From the NCBI RefSeq assembly GCF_042678305.1, contig NZ_JBHUDT010000002.1: DNA of 64,000 bases. One strand, given 5' to 3'. Of this stretch, positions 46,123 through 54,573 are shown one piece after another (position 1 is the first letter of the stretch; the number at the start of each line of letters is the position of its first letter). The DNA is from Gelatiniphilus marinus. GTDB lineage: Bacteria > Bacteroidota > Bacteroidia > Flavobacteriales > Flavobacteriaceae. Made by a program: the position numbers and the translations under genes. The notes beneath the pieces were generated by a model. It had not been told where the DNA came from. It worked only from the letters and a program-made list of their open reading frames with translations, and made no database searches.

Positions 46123-46183
46123 CAAGCGTTAAAAAACATCCACTGGATGTTTTTTAGCGAAGGGGTCAGCTGGCGAGGTGGCC
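46123..46183. repeat. Copy 2 of the hairpin-plus-box repeat
   Basis: AGCGTTAAAAAACATCC and GGATGTTTTTTAGCG form a long stem around ACT, followed by CGAAGGGGTCAGCTGGCG. The box is shared with 44856-44873, whereas the stem has changed in sequence and kept its pairing. Confidence 0.6.
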
Positions 46184-46258
46184 AATAAATACTAGTTAAA
46201 ACACCAAATTAAACTTTGGCAAAAAAACTCAAAATTTGCCAAAACTTAATCGTCGCTG

Positions 46259-46287
46259 TCATTGCGAACCCGATAGGGTGAAGCAAT
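46259..46287. repeat. ATTGC/GCAAT palindromic repeat
   Basis: ATTGC, ACCC, GGGT and GCAAT form nested inverted repeats in TCATTGCGAACC...GGGTGAAGCAAT. This phrase is a common dispersed intergenic repeat of Bacteroidetes (recollection). An inverted repeat TTTGGCAAA / TTTGCCAAA lies just before it at about 46214-46244. Confidence 0.5.
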
Positions 46288-46313
46288 CTATTTTAAAAAC
46301 ACAAAATAATAAA

Positions 46314-46364
46314 ATGATTGTTATTTCAATCAAAATTGCTATATTTGTGTGAAATAACAATCAT
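46314..46364 (+). promoter_or_regulatory. hipBA promoter within an operator palindrome
   Basis: ATGATTGTTATTTCA (46314-46328) and TGAAATAACAATCAT (46350-46364) are a perfect 15-bp inverted repeat with a 21-bp spacer. The promoter lies inside it: TTG at 46318-46320, a 19-bp gap and the -7 box TATATTTG (46340-46347), an exact TAnnTTTG. The HipB antitoxin can bind both arms and block transcription. Confidence 0.85.
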
Positions 46365-46370
46365 ATAGTA

Positions 46371-46658
46371 ATGAGTAAGAAAAAGCAAATCCTGTTCCCA
46401 AAACACAAAGAAGTACTTAAACAAATGGGAGAGAATATAAAATTGGCAAGAAAAAGAAGGAAGCTAACACAAGAGCAAGTTGCTGAAAGAGCAGATATTG
46501 TAAGAAGTACATTATATCTTATTGAGTCTGGAAACCCAAGTGTAACTATGGGTGCATATTTCAATGTATTACGTGTGCTTGGGCTGCAAGATGATTTTCT
46601 CAAATTAGCAGCGGATGATGAATTTGGTAGAAAGCTTCAAGATTTAGATCTAATTTAA
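46371..46658 (+). CDS. hipB: HipB-like XRE-family antitoxin
   Basis: The 95-residue protein has an N-terminal basic stretch and a Cro/XRE helix-turn-helix (ENIKLARKRRKLTQEQVAER, then IVRSTLYLIESGNPSV). The size and the position 1 bp before hipA are those of HipB antitoxins, which repress the operon and neutralise the kinase. Its likely operator is the 15-bp palindrome directly upstream. The gene lies inside the mobile element, where HipBA could act in element maintenance, persistence or defence. Confidence 0.9.
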   Translation: MSKKKQILFPKHKEVLKQMGENIKLARKRRKLTQEQVAERADIVRSTLYLIESGNPSVTMGAYFNVLRVLGLQDDFLKLAADDEFGRKLQDLDLI

Positions 46659-46659
46659 A

Positions 46660-47910
46660 ATGGCAACTGGCAAACAAGACATATACATATATGCACATTG
46701 GAAAGGTTTGGAAGAACCGCAATTAATGGGAGTCCTTTCTGCATTGTATGCAAAAGGGAAGAAAGCATTCAGTTTTGAATATGATAAAGATTGGTTGAAA
46801 TCTAAAGAACAAATGCTATTAGATCCAGACATTCAATTCTATAGTGGCCCACAATACCCAAACAATAAAGAAAATTTTGGTGTGTTCTTGGATAGTATGC
46901 CTGATACTTGGGGGCGCACACTTATGAAACGTAGGGCGTCACAAGAAGCAGCTGCAAATAATGAAAAGGCAAAAACATTATATGAAATAGATTATTTGTT
47001 AGGGGTTTATGACGAAAGCCGAATGGGTGCTTTGCGTTTTAAACTTGACCCAGAAGGGCCATTTTTAGATGATAATGAACTAAATCCAACACCACCGTGG
47101 TCATCCATTAGAGAGCTGCAAGAAGCAGCAAAGAATTTTGAAAATGACGATGATAATGATGAGGTAAAAAAATGGCTGGCTGTTTTAATGGCACCAGGAT
47201 CCTCTTTAGGCGGTGCAAGACCGAAGGCTAATATATTAGATGAAAATAAGGAGTTATGGATTGCAAAGTTTCCTTCAAAAAACGATACAGTAGACAAAGC
47301 TGCGTGGGAATACCTGGCTTATCAGTTGGCAATAAAGGCAGGAATCCATATGGCCCCATCAAAAATTGAAAAGATTACTGGTAGTTTCAATACATTTTTT
47401 ACCAAAAGGTTTGATCGTGAAGAAGGATGTAGACTTCATTTTGCATCTGCTATGACTATGACAGGAAATAATGAAGATACTATAAGAGATAATCCAGCAA
47501 GCTATTTGGAATTAGCAGAATTCATTCAAAACCATGGAGCTATGGTTAACGATAATTTAGAGCAGTTGTGGCGTAGAATAGTCTTTAATATTGCTATTTC
47601 AAATACCGATGACCATTTAAGAAACCATGGATTTATTTTAACCAATCAAGGTTGGATATTATCGCCAGCTTATGATTTAAATCCATCTATAGATAAAGAT
47701 GGTTTAGCACTCAATATTGATATGGATAATAATGCTCTTGATTATGATTTAGTAAAAAGTATAGGTGAATTTTTTCGTCTAGATGATAAACAAATGGATA
47801 AAATTATTCAAGAAGTATTAGGTATTGTAGCAACTTGGAAAGGGGTGGCGAAAGAAATAGGTATTTCTAATAAAGAACAAACCTTGATGGCTAAAGCGTT
47901 TAATTGTTAG
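46660..47910 (+). CDS. hipA: HipA-like kinase toxin
   Basis: HipA kinases phosphorylate host targets such as glutamyl-tRNA synthetase and so stop growth. The 416-residue protein has the N-terminal subdomain (residues 1-130), the ATP-binding region GARPKANI (185-192) with the following beta strand LWIAKFPS, the catalytic loop SNTDDHLRNHG (Asp317) and the metal-binding AYDLNPS (Asp339). All catalytic residues are present, so the toxin should be active. It follows hipB by 1 bp. Confidence 0.92.
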   Translation: MATGKQDIYIYAHWKGLEEPQLMGVLSALYAKGKKAFSFEYDKDWLKSKEQMLLDPDIQFYSGPQYPNNKENFGVFLDSMPDTWGRTLMKRRASQEAAANNEKAKTLYEIDYLLGVYDESRMGALRFKLDPEGPFLDDNELNPTPPWSSIRELQEAAKNFENDDDNDEVKKWLAVLMAPGSSLGGARPKANILDENKELWIAKFPSKNDTVDKAAWEYLAYQLAIKAGIHMAPSKIEKITGSFNTFFTKRFDREEGCRLHFASAMTMTGNNEDTIRDNPASYLELAEFIQNHGAMVNDNLEQLWRRIVFNIAISNTDDHLRNHGFILTNQGWILSPAYDLNPSIDKDGLALNIDMDNNALDYDLVKSIGEFFRLDDKQMDKIIQEVLGIVATWKGVAKEIGISNKEQTLMAKAFNC

Positions 47911-47934
47911 TGTTAAGCCTAATAGTTAAAGACG

Positions 47935-48021
47935 CGTTATGACAATACTGCACAGTCCAGAATGCGTCAACTCTTTAATTTGATTGCTTTTGATAGGAAA
48001 AGTAAGGGTAAGAGAATATAA
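47935..48021 (+). pseudogene. Remnant of the DnaC-like ATPase 3' end
   Basis: Translation of this stretch gives about 28 residues that align with the end of the ATPase at 45434-46096. RYxN, SRMRQ, FNLIAF and a final KR are all kept, and the stop lies at the same place. The rest of the gene is missing. It marks a duplicated or recombined 3' end after insertion of hipBA. Confidence 0.8.
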
Positions 48022-48047
48022 CTATTAAACAAATTTTAACAAAATGA

Positions 48048-48154
48048 GGTAAACCGTAATAAATCAACTACATAATTTGTATATTTAGGGTGCTATAGTC
48101 CAAATTATTTTACAATTCAGGAGCTAATGATATATCATTGGCTTTTTTATTTAA
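48048..48154 (+). promoter_or_regulatory. Leader repeat, copy 1, before the Wadjet-like operon
   Basis: This 107-bp sequence recurs with few changes at 54450-54561. Its first 35 bp are identical in both copies. It ends in a terminator-like hairpin, AGCTAATGAT (48122-48131) with ATCATTGGCT (48134-48143), followed by six T residues, 20 bp or less before the TTG start of jetA. It may be an attenuator, a small-RNA gene or a shared promoter. A near-match to the -7 box (TATATTTA, 48080-48087) is present. Confidence 0.75.
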
Positions 48155-48167
48155 TTATCATTATAAA

Positions 48168-49508
48168 TTGAACAACAATAATAAAATAGAGTTTAACTTC
48201 TTTAATGAGATTAGAGAAAAAGAAACGTATAATCAACTATTTCCACAACGAGAGATAGGTTTAGCTATTATATACTTATACGAAAAATTGATTGAGTTCA
48301 ATTCTATAGATAAGGAATTTTCTGAAAAAGATATACATAATGCTTTCATAAAGGTTTTTGGGCATCAAGTAAGACAACAAACAGAAGATTACGGTAAATA
48401 TATATACTCTTTACAAGAGTATTTTTTGGATTACAATCAAGAAACTCAAAAATATGTTTTTAAAGATTATGCCTATAAATTTTGTGAACATGCTAAAACA
48501 ATACTAAAAGGAGCGTATAATCCAACCAAAATAAAAGTACTATGCACTGATATAACTTCTTTGTTAGAGAACATAAAAGAAGAGGAAATTGAAAAATTAA
48601 AAGACTGGTTAGAGTTACATTATAAAAGTTTTGAGCCAAAGTTAAGAGAGCAGATAGATTTCCTTGAAAAGCATATAGCTAATTCAGTTGAACAACTAAA
48701 AAAGGACACTAATTTTTCCGACCAAAAGTTTATAGATGTTTTAAGAGGTGTTGAGTCAAGCTTGGACAATGCAAAAGAGCAGAACAAAGAGTTAAGATCT
48801 GCTTATGAGCAAACAAAAATTATTAGAACACTTTTAGAGGAAAAAAACATTGATGATTCACATATAAATGACTTGATATCAGATGTAAATTCATTTATAA
48901 GCTACACAAATAGGCGTTTAACTTCTATTGACAAAAAGTTAGAAAGGATACAACCGAGAATAAGACAGCTGTTTTCAGCATTAAATAGACCTCGCTTTAA
49001 TTCAAAAGTCCAGAGTTTTATAAGATATATATTAGATGAAAGTACTATCGAAAATATTAATGGCAACAAAGAAATTATTTTTCCGAATGAACTTAAAACG
49101 CCTTTAGTTCATATTGACACACCAAGCTTTACCATTTTGAGGAAAGATGTTGAGCTCTTTCCTTCAAAACCAAGATACATCCAAACATATAAACAGAATA
49201 AAAGTTTAATAAAAAAGAATCAAGATAAAATAGATAAAAGAATATCTCAACAAAGAAAAATTGTTGATTGGGAAAAGCTTATTCTAACTCGAATTGATTT
49301 AAACCAAAAAGTTAACTTAAGCCAATTATTTTTTAAAATATTATATGAGGAAAATGATGCTCAAGTAGCAATAACTGCTTTGTTTAATGTTATAAAAACA
49401 ATAAGAAATAAAGAAAAAATAAATCTATCAGTAAAAGATGAATTAGAAGTAAATAACAACTTTAAAGACATTACTTTATGGAGAATGGAAGTGTTAAAAT
49501 CAGTTTAG
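48168..49508 (+). CDS. jetA: Wadjet JetA / MksF-like kleisin subunit
   Basis: This is the first gene of a four-gene operon matching the JetABCD order. The TTG at 48168 is taken as the start: it lies 13 bp after the leader repeat, as the next operon's ATG does after its copy, and an upstream TTG at 48138 would fall inside the terminator. The 446-residue protein has a helical, winged-helix-like N-terminal part (FPQREIGLAIIYLYEKLIEF) and long coiled-coil segments at about residues 130-300. JetA bridges the two SMC heads. No enzymatic motif is expected or seen, and the identification rests mainly on gene order and shape. Confidence 0.72.
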   Translation: MNNNNKIEFNFFNEIREKETYNQLFPQREIGLAIIYLYEKLIEFNSIDKEFSEKDIHNAFIKVFGHQVRQQTEDYGKYIYSLQEYFLDYNQETQKYVFKDYAYKFCEHAKTILKGAYNPTKIKVLCTDITSLLENIKEEEIEKLKDWLELHYKSFEPKLREQIDFLEKHIANSVEQLKKDTNFSDQKFIDVLRGVESSLDNAKEQNKELRSAYEQTKIIRTLLEEKNIDDSHINDLISDVNSFISYTNRRLTSIDKKLERIQPRIRQLFSALNRPRFNSKVQSFIRYILDESTIENINGNKEIIFPNELKTPLVHIDTPSFTILRKDVELFPSKPRYIQTYKQNKSLIKKNQDKIDKRISQQRKIVDWEKLILTRIDLNQKVNLSQLFFKILYEENDAQVAITALFNVIKTIRNKEKINLSVKDELEVNNNFKDITLWRMEVLKSV

Positions 49509-50128
49509 ACAGTTTTTTGCAAAGCAATGACACTAAAGAATTGTTTGCTAAAATTGATTACAAATTAAAAGATGGTGTTCATATTCAGCAAGAGGGTAAG
49601 CAAACAGTGTTGTATAATTATATAGTTGAAAATGAAGAGAGTTTAAAACTCTATTATAAAGAATTATTCAAAGTGGACTTATCATCAGGTGGAGAATTCC
49701 CTGATAAATATTATTACCTTGATTTTAATAATCCAAATAGTAGAGGAAATATCGTTAGTGACCATAGGCATTATCTAAAAAATGAACACATCATTATTGG
49801 TTTCATAATTTATGAGATAATGACTATTCAAAAAGAAGTTGATTTAAATTCAATAACAGAGTTAAAGAGAAAAATACGGATTGATTATGAAGATATTAAA
49901 CCAGGACTTTATCGTTTAATAGCTAAATCCCAAAATAAAAACCCAGGGAAGTTGAATGATGAATCTATTGATAGAGAAGTTAAATCTGCGCTGATAGAGT
50001 TTAAGAAAATTGGGTGGGTTAAAATAAATGATGATGACTTTGAGCTATTACCGGCTTTTGACAGATTGATAAAGTTTTATGAAAACGAAATCCAAAATAT
50101 TGATGAAATACTTAAAGAGCTAAAATGA
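49478..50128 (+). CDS. jetB: Wadjet JetB / MksE-like subunit
   Basis: The 216-residue protein has two winged-helix-like halves (HYLKNEHIIIGFIIYEIMTI and SIDREVKSALIEFKKIGWVK) and an N-terminal segment HIQQEGKQTVLYNYIVENEE that resembles MksE/MukE proteins. It overlaps jetA by 31 bp and jetC by 4 bp (ATGA). In Wadjet it binds the JetA kleisin and helps load the SMC dimer on DNA. The identity of the protein family is moderately supported by pattern and strongly by position. Confidence 0.75.
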   Translation: MENGSVKISLDSFLQSNDTKELFAKIDYKLKDGVHIQQEGKQTVLYNYIVENEESLKLYYKELFKVDLSSGGEFPDKYYYLDFNNPNSRGNIVSDHRHYLKNEHIIIGFIIYEIMTIQKEVDLNSITELKRKIRIDYEDIKPGLYRLIAKSQNKNPGKLNDESIDREVKSALIEFKKIGWVKINDDDFELLPAFDRLIKFYENEIQNIDEILKELK

Positions 50129-53100
50129 TAAAGTACCCCAAAATAAAAAGATTGTCTACTCTAAATATTATACATCATCAAGGGTTCGATTATGAATTTA
50201 ATTCATTTAGAACAGATTTTGTAGGTGAAGGTGGTTCTGGGAAAAGTTTGATTTCGGATTTATTACAGTTAATCTTTGTTGGAACAGGAGCTTTTCACTC
50301 ACCAACCCAAAGTGCTGATGAACGGTTACCTAAAACAATGGTGTTGAAAACAGAAGGTAGAGGTACGGACTTTGGGTATGCCTTCTTAAATATTGAAGTT
50401 GAAGAAAATCAATTTGTTGTCATTGGTATTTATTTAGAAAGCACTGGAGCATCACAAATGTTTATCATACAAAACGGGAATGATTTTTCTGAAGAAACTA
50501 AACTAATTCCTTTTAACAAATTAATTGGAGTAAATGATTTTATTGATAAAAATAAAACCCTACCTATTGATCAATTAAAAGAGCATATCTTTAATACATT
50601 AGAATATACTTGCGCATCTTGGTCAACTACAGGTAAGTATCACAAAATATTATGTAACAATGAAAACAATATTATTCCTGTAGATGTATCAAAAAATGAA
50701 AAAGTATTAAAGAACTATTCAAAAATTATTCAGGCTTTTTCAAGAGAGTCTTTAGATATTTCCAAAAGTGATAAATTAAAGAATTTCTTGTTTGGTGATG
50801 AGGCAGAAAAGCAATTTGAAAAGCAATTTCAAGAGGCTATTACTGACTTAAGTTCTGATGTTGCAGAATTTAAAGATAATTCAGATGAAATTGAAAAGCT
50901 TAAAAATAAGCATACAGATTTAGTGGATTTACTAAAAAAGAAAGATGAAAAAGAAGAATTAAATAAAGAGTTTTTACTTTCAAATTTTACCTACCTAAAC
51001 AATCTATTAGTTTCAACAAAAAAAGAGATTATAAATACACTTAATAATTTCTACACGAGTGAATCTAACCTTTCATTTTTAAAAACCATTGCAGAAAGCA
51101 AAGTTGAAAAGCTTACAAATGCCTTAACTTCCATAGAAACTGATTTTCAAGATGCTTATAGAAAAAAAGAAGAGTTGTATAAAGAAGAAACCAAGACCAA
51201 AAAGTTTATGGAATGGCTACAGCTATTAAACTGTGGCAAAGATGAAATATTAAACAAGTACACAAACTATCATAAATCTAAAGAGCAAATTGACAAAATC
51301 AATTTATTGAAAAAGGAGTTAAAGTCTAAAGACTTGTTACATTTTTTTGAGAGTAGAACTTGGGATAATGATATTGTTTTTAAGTTGCAAAAAGATTATG
51401 AAGCAATAATTCAAGATATTGAAGATAAAGAAAGATTAAATAGCATTAATGATATTGAAAACAAAAAATCTTTAGCTTATTGGGCTTTAAACTTGGAAAG
51501 GAAGCTGTCAATCGAAGAAGAGAGTGTTCTAACTAAATATCAAGATATTCTTATTGTAGATAAACCAGAAAATATTGATAATAAATATATCCCTGAACCT
51601 AAAGAGTTATTTGATAATCTCTCAATCCATAAGAATTTAGAAAATGGTTTTTGGATTAATCTTAATGGAATCATAGAATTTATACCTTCAGTAAATCCAC
51701 CAATATTTAATACTCTAAAGAAAGACGAAATCAAAGAGTTCTTCAAAAATCAAAGCATAACTTTAAGTGATGAAATTAAAAAACTAAAAGCACGAAGTGA
51801 GAAATTAAAAGGGCTTGTAGCAATATTTAACAACTTTGAAAATCCAAAGGAATATATCATTGCTTGGAACTCGAAAAATACATTTAATGATACTGAAGAT
51901 TATGAGTTTTATAGAATTGACTTAAAAGAACTCAATGAATATGTTTCATTATTCGAGAAGTCAACTATCATATCCAACAACTATGCAATTGCAAAGAAAA
52001 AATTTAATGATGTTGATAGTAAAAGAAGTATACTACAAACATTAAAAACTAATCTTGAGGGACAATTGGAAGACTTTCCAAAAGTTGATTATCCACAAAA
52101 TTTAGATGAATTAGAAAAGAAATTTGAATACGAAAAAGGTGTTTTAAATGACAGTGATCAGTTATTGCATAAATTGTCAAATTCTGAAAACTACTTTAAG
52201 ATATTTCAAGATTTACTTAAATCACAAACAAAGCATAGTTCACCAAATAACCTACTTATCGAATTAGTTAATAAAATAAATGATTTTGAAGGAGAACTGA
52301 AGGAAGTTTCTGATAATTATTTGGCTGAATTTGAAAAAGACATCAATAACGAAATAAACCTTGTAAGAGAGTTAAATGAATCAAAGATAAAAGAATTACA
52401 GGAAGAACTCACAAAAAAAAGAAATGCATATATAATCTTTTATAATACAGTAGCCGGTAGATATATGGAAAATAATTATTCTCGATATGAAGGTTCAGGT
52501 GATTTTTTTGGATTATGTGAAGAGATACTGCCACCAGAAATATTCAAAGATGGTGAAACTTTAGACAGAAGTATTATTGAAAAAATTGATAAACGATTAA
52601 AAGACATAAATTTAAAAAATCAGGAACTAAATGGGAGAAAGCTTCAAAGACTAAATACTATTATTGATGAGGTAAATGCAGAAGTGAGTAGGCAATTAGA
52701 TTATGTTAGAAGAATTAGGAATTTTTTAAATGATGACGACAAACTTATTACTGGAAATCATAAAGCCTATTTAAAGGATGAAACAAATAAATCTTATCCA
52801 AGAATGTGGATGCAGGATTTTGTTGATAAAATAAATCAAGAATCATCTTTAGGTATTGGGAGTAATCTTTTAGACGACTTAAAACCATTTAGCAAAGGGC
52901 TGGAAAAGTACGCTGCATTAGAAGAAAAAATGGTTCAAGCTTTTCATAGATGTGGTGGTCCAAAATATTCAAGGCCTTCCTACAAACAGTTATTAAACCC
53001 AAAATCTTACTATGACTTAAGTTTTACCATTGAGTCCAATAGAGGAAAAAATGCAGGGAGTACAAGTCAAACATACTCGGCAATAGCTTTATTGTGTATA

Positions 53101-53376
53101 GCAAGATTGTCATTAATAGAAAATGACAGATCTAGCTTAAAGAAAATTAAACCTGGCATTCGTTTTATGCCAATTGATGAGGCAGAAGGATTGGGAAGTA
53201 ATTTTGATATGTTATATGAAATAGCGAAAAACAATGATTATCAGTTACTATCCCTTTCAATATTACCAAATAAGGTAAATAAAGAAAATCAAAATATATA
53301 TTTACTTCAAAATAATTTGGAAGAAGAAAAAAAAGTAAATTATCCACCAATACCAGTTTTCATAAGCTCTAATTAA
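50125..53376 (+). CDS. jetC: Wadjet JetC / MksB-like SMC ATPase
   Basis: The 1083-residue protein has the SMC layout: a P-loop GEGGSGKS at residues 34-41, then about 800 residues of coiled coil with a central hinge-like break, and a C-terminal head. The C-terminal head has a signature-like segment NAGSTSQTYSAIALLCIARL and a Walker B region MPIDEAEGLG (about 1015-1024). JetC extrudes DNA loops and detects small circular DNA. The P-loop reads GEGGSGKS in place of the usual NGSGKST form, and the Walker B lacks the classical hydrophobic-D-E-AD form, so this is a diverged branch. It overlaps jetB at ATGA. Confidence 0.85.
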   Translation: MIKYPKIKRLSTLNIIHHQGFDYEFNSFRTDFVGEGGSGKSLISDLLQLIFVGTGAFHSPTQSADERLPKTMVLKTEGRGTDFGYAFLNIEVEENQFVVIGIYLESTGASQMFIIQNGNDFSEETKLIPFNKLIGVNDFIDKNKTLPIDQLKEHIFNTLEYTCASWSTTGKYHKILCNNENNIIPVDVSKNEKVLKNYSKIIQAFSRESLDISKSDKLKNFLFGDEAEKQFEKQFQEAITDLSSDVAEFKDNSDEIEKLKNKHTDLVDLLKKKDEKEELNKEFLLSNFTYLNNLLVSTKKEIINTLNNFYTSESNLSFLKTIAESKVEKLTNALTSIETDFQDAYRKKEELYKEETKTKKFMEWLQLLNCGKDEILNKYTNYHKSKEQIDKINLLKKELKSKDLLHFFESRTWDNDIVFKLQKDYEAIIQDIEDKERLNSINDIENKKSLAYWALNLERKLSIEEESVLTKYQDILIVDKPENIDNKYIPEPKELFDNLSIHKNLENGFWINLNGIIEFIPSVNPPIFNTLKKDEIKEFFKNQSITLSDEIKKLKARSEKLKGLVAIFNNFENPKEYIIAWNSKNTFNDTEDYEFYRIDLKELNEYVSLFEKSTIISNNYAIAKKKFNDVDSKRSILQTLKTNLEGQLEDFPKVDYPQNLDELEKKFEYEKGVLNDSDQLLHKLSNSENYFKIFQDLLKSQTKHSSPNNLLIELVNKINDFEGELKEVSDNYLAEFEKDINNEINLVRELNESKIKELQEELTKKRNAYIIFYNTVAGRYMENNYSRYEGSGDFFGLCEEILPPEIFKDGETLDRSIIEKIDKRLKDINLKNQELNGRKLQRLNTIIDEVNAEVSRQLDYVRRIRNFLNDDDKLITGNHKAYLKDETNKSYPRMWMQDFVDKINQESSLGIGSNLLDDLKPFSKGLEKYAALEEKMVQAFHRCGGPKYSRPSYKQLLNPKSYYDLSFTIESNRGKNAGSTSQTYSAIALLCIARLSLIENDRSSLKKIKPGIRFMPIDEAEGLGSNFDMLYEIAKNNDYQLLSLSILPNKVNKENQNIYLLQNNLEEEKKVNYPPIPVFISSN

Positions 53377-53386
53377 AATAATAATT

Positions 53387-54337
53387 TTGAAAAGCATTGA
53401 ATGGAGATATCTTAAGGGATTAAATCAACTATACGAGAATAAAAAGACTCGTTTAAAAATATTGAATGATAATTTTATCAATCAGGTTTTATATAAACAA
53501 AAGAAATTAATAAGACCACAATCAGGTAATCATAATTTCACAGTCCCAACACCAAAATTTAATTCTTTTTATCAAGAACATTTTAAAGATCTATATGAGT
53601 ACTATAACAACTTCTTTGAAAAATCTGGATTAGATAATAATGCTCTAAAGAGATATGATAAATCTGATTTAGAATCACTAATATTTATATTTAATAATAA
53701 AGAAAAGCTTAAAGAAACTCTAACGACTGAATACACATTTTCAAGTAGGGTTTTTAAAAGAAAAGGAGCGAAATACTTATCGTGTAAACCAGGATTAAAA
53801 AAAGATGTTTTAAAACTTTTAGATATCGATGAATTTCCGGAAAAAGACCCTAAAAATAATTTTTGGCGTATCGTAGTAGATTGTATAAATCCACAAGTCA
53901 TTGTTATTTGTGAAAATATTGCTTGTTTGAAAGTACCTACTGAATATAAAAAGCGTGGTGTAGAGTTATGGTATGTTGGAGGTAATAATACGAGACCTTT
54001 GTTAGATTTATCGCTTGAAAAAATCACACATCCAATATTTTATTTTTGTGATTGGGATTATCACGGTTTAACTATCTTTTCAAGAATAAAGGAAATCTTT
54101 AATTTAAAAGGAGTTAATGTGAATTTATTAGAACCGAAAGACTTATCTCAAGCACTTCCTGTTAATTCACCTAACCATAACAGTAAATGGAAAAGGGAAG
54201 ATTTTTCTAAACTGAAAAAAGATGATTTTACAAGGTCCCAAACAAATATAATTAGACAACTTATCTCAAGTGATGAATGGGTAGAAGAAGAATCTATGGA
54301 TTTGATAGAGTTGTTAGAATTAAAAAGTGAATTATAA
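53387..54337 (+). CDS. jetD: Wadjet JetD / Toprim nuclease subunit (DUF2220-like)
   Basis: The 316-residue protein ends with a Toprim-like fold whose metal residues are visible: Glu176 in VIVICENIACL and the Asp pair in FCDWDYHGLTI (Asp222, Asp224), joined by YVGGNNTRPLLDL. JetD is the subunit that cleaves the small circular DNA trapped by JetABC. The N-terminal ~150 residues are helical and resemble the arm part of JetD. At 316 residues it is shorter than the usual ~380. It starts with TTG, 10 bp after jetC. The four-gene order A-B-C-D is complete, so the system should be functional. Confidence 0.85.
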   Translation: MKSIEWRYLKGLNQLYENKKTRLKILNDNFINQVLYKQKKLIRPQSGNHNFTVPTPKFNSFYQEHFKDLYEYYNNFFEKSGLDNNALKRYDKSDLESLIFIFNNKEKLKETLTTEYTFSSRVFKRKGAKYLSCKPGLKKDVLKLLDIDEFPEKDPKNNFWRIVVDCINPQVIVICENIACLKVPTEYKKRGVELWYVGGNNTRPLLDLSLEKITHPIFYFCDWDYHGLTIFSRIKEIFNLKGVNVNLLEPKDLSQALPVNSPNHNSKWKREDFSKLKKDDFTRSQTNIIRQLISSDEWVEEESMDLIELLELKSEL

Positions 54338-54449
54338 GAATAAAGGTGTTATGAGTGGCAAAAGCATTTCAGATAGAAGGTAGAGGTAGTTTCAATTTGA
54401 TTGATTTTATAAGAAAATAAAGATTAAAGGAGATGAAAATGTAAATTAT
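54338..54449. other. Junction sequence with possible ATPase scar
   Basis: This 112-bp gap has no gene. The phrase TTCAATTTGATTGATTTT followed by AGAAAATAA (54392-54420) resembles the 3' end of the DnaC-like ATPase gene. The similarity is short and may be chance; the remnant at 47935 is far clearer. Confidence 0.4.
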
Positions 54450-54561
54450 GGTAAACCGTAATAAATCAACTACATAATTTGTATCTTTAGGGTGTTAAAT
54501 AGTCCAAATTATTTTTTACAATTCAGGAGCTAATGATTTTTCATTGGCTTTTTGTATTTAA
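54450..54561 (+). promoter_or_regulatory. Leader repeat, copy 2, before the KAP operon
   Basis: This is the 112-bp partner of the repeat at 48048-48154. Its terminator-like hairpin has arms AGCTAATGA (54528-54536) and TCATTGGCT (54541-54549) with a TTTT loop and a T run. The loop differs from copy 1, but the stem is the same. It ends 12 bp before the ATG at 54574. Confidence 0.75.
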
Positions 54562-54573
54562 CAACTAATTAAA

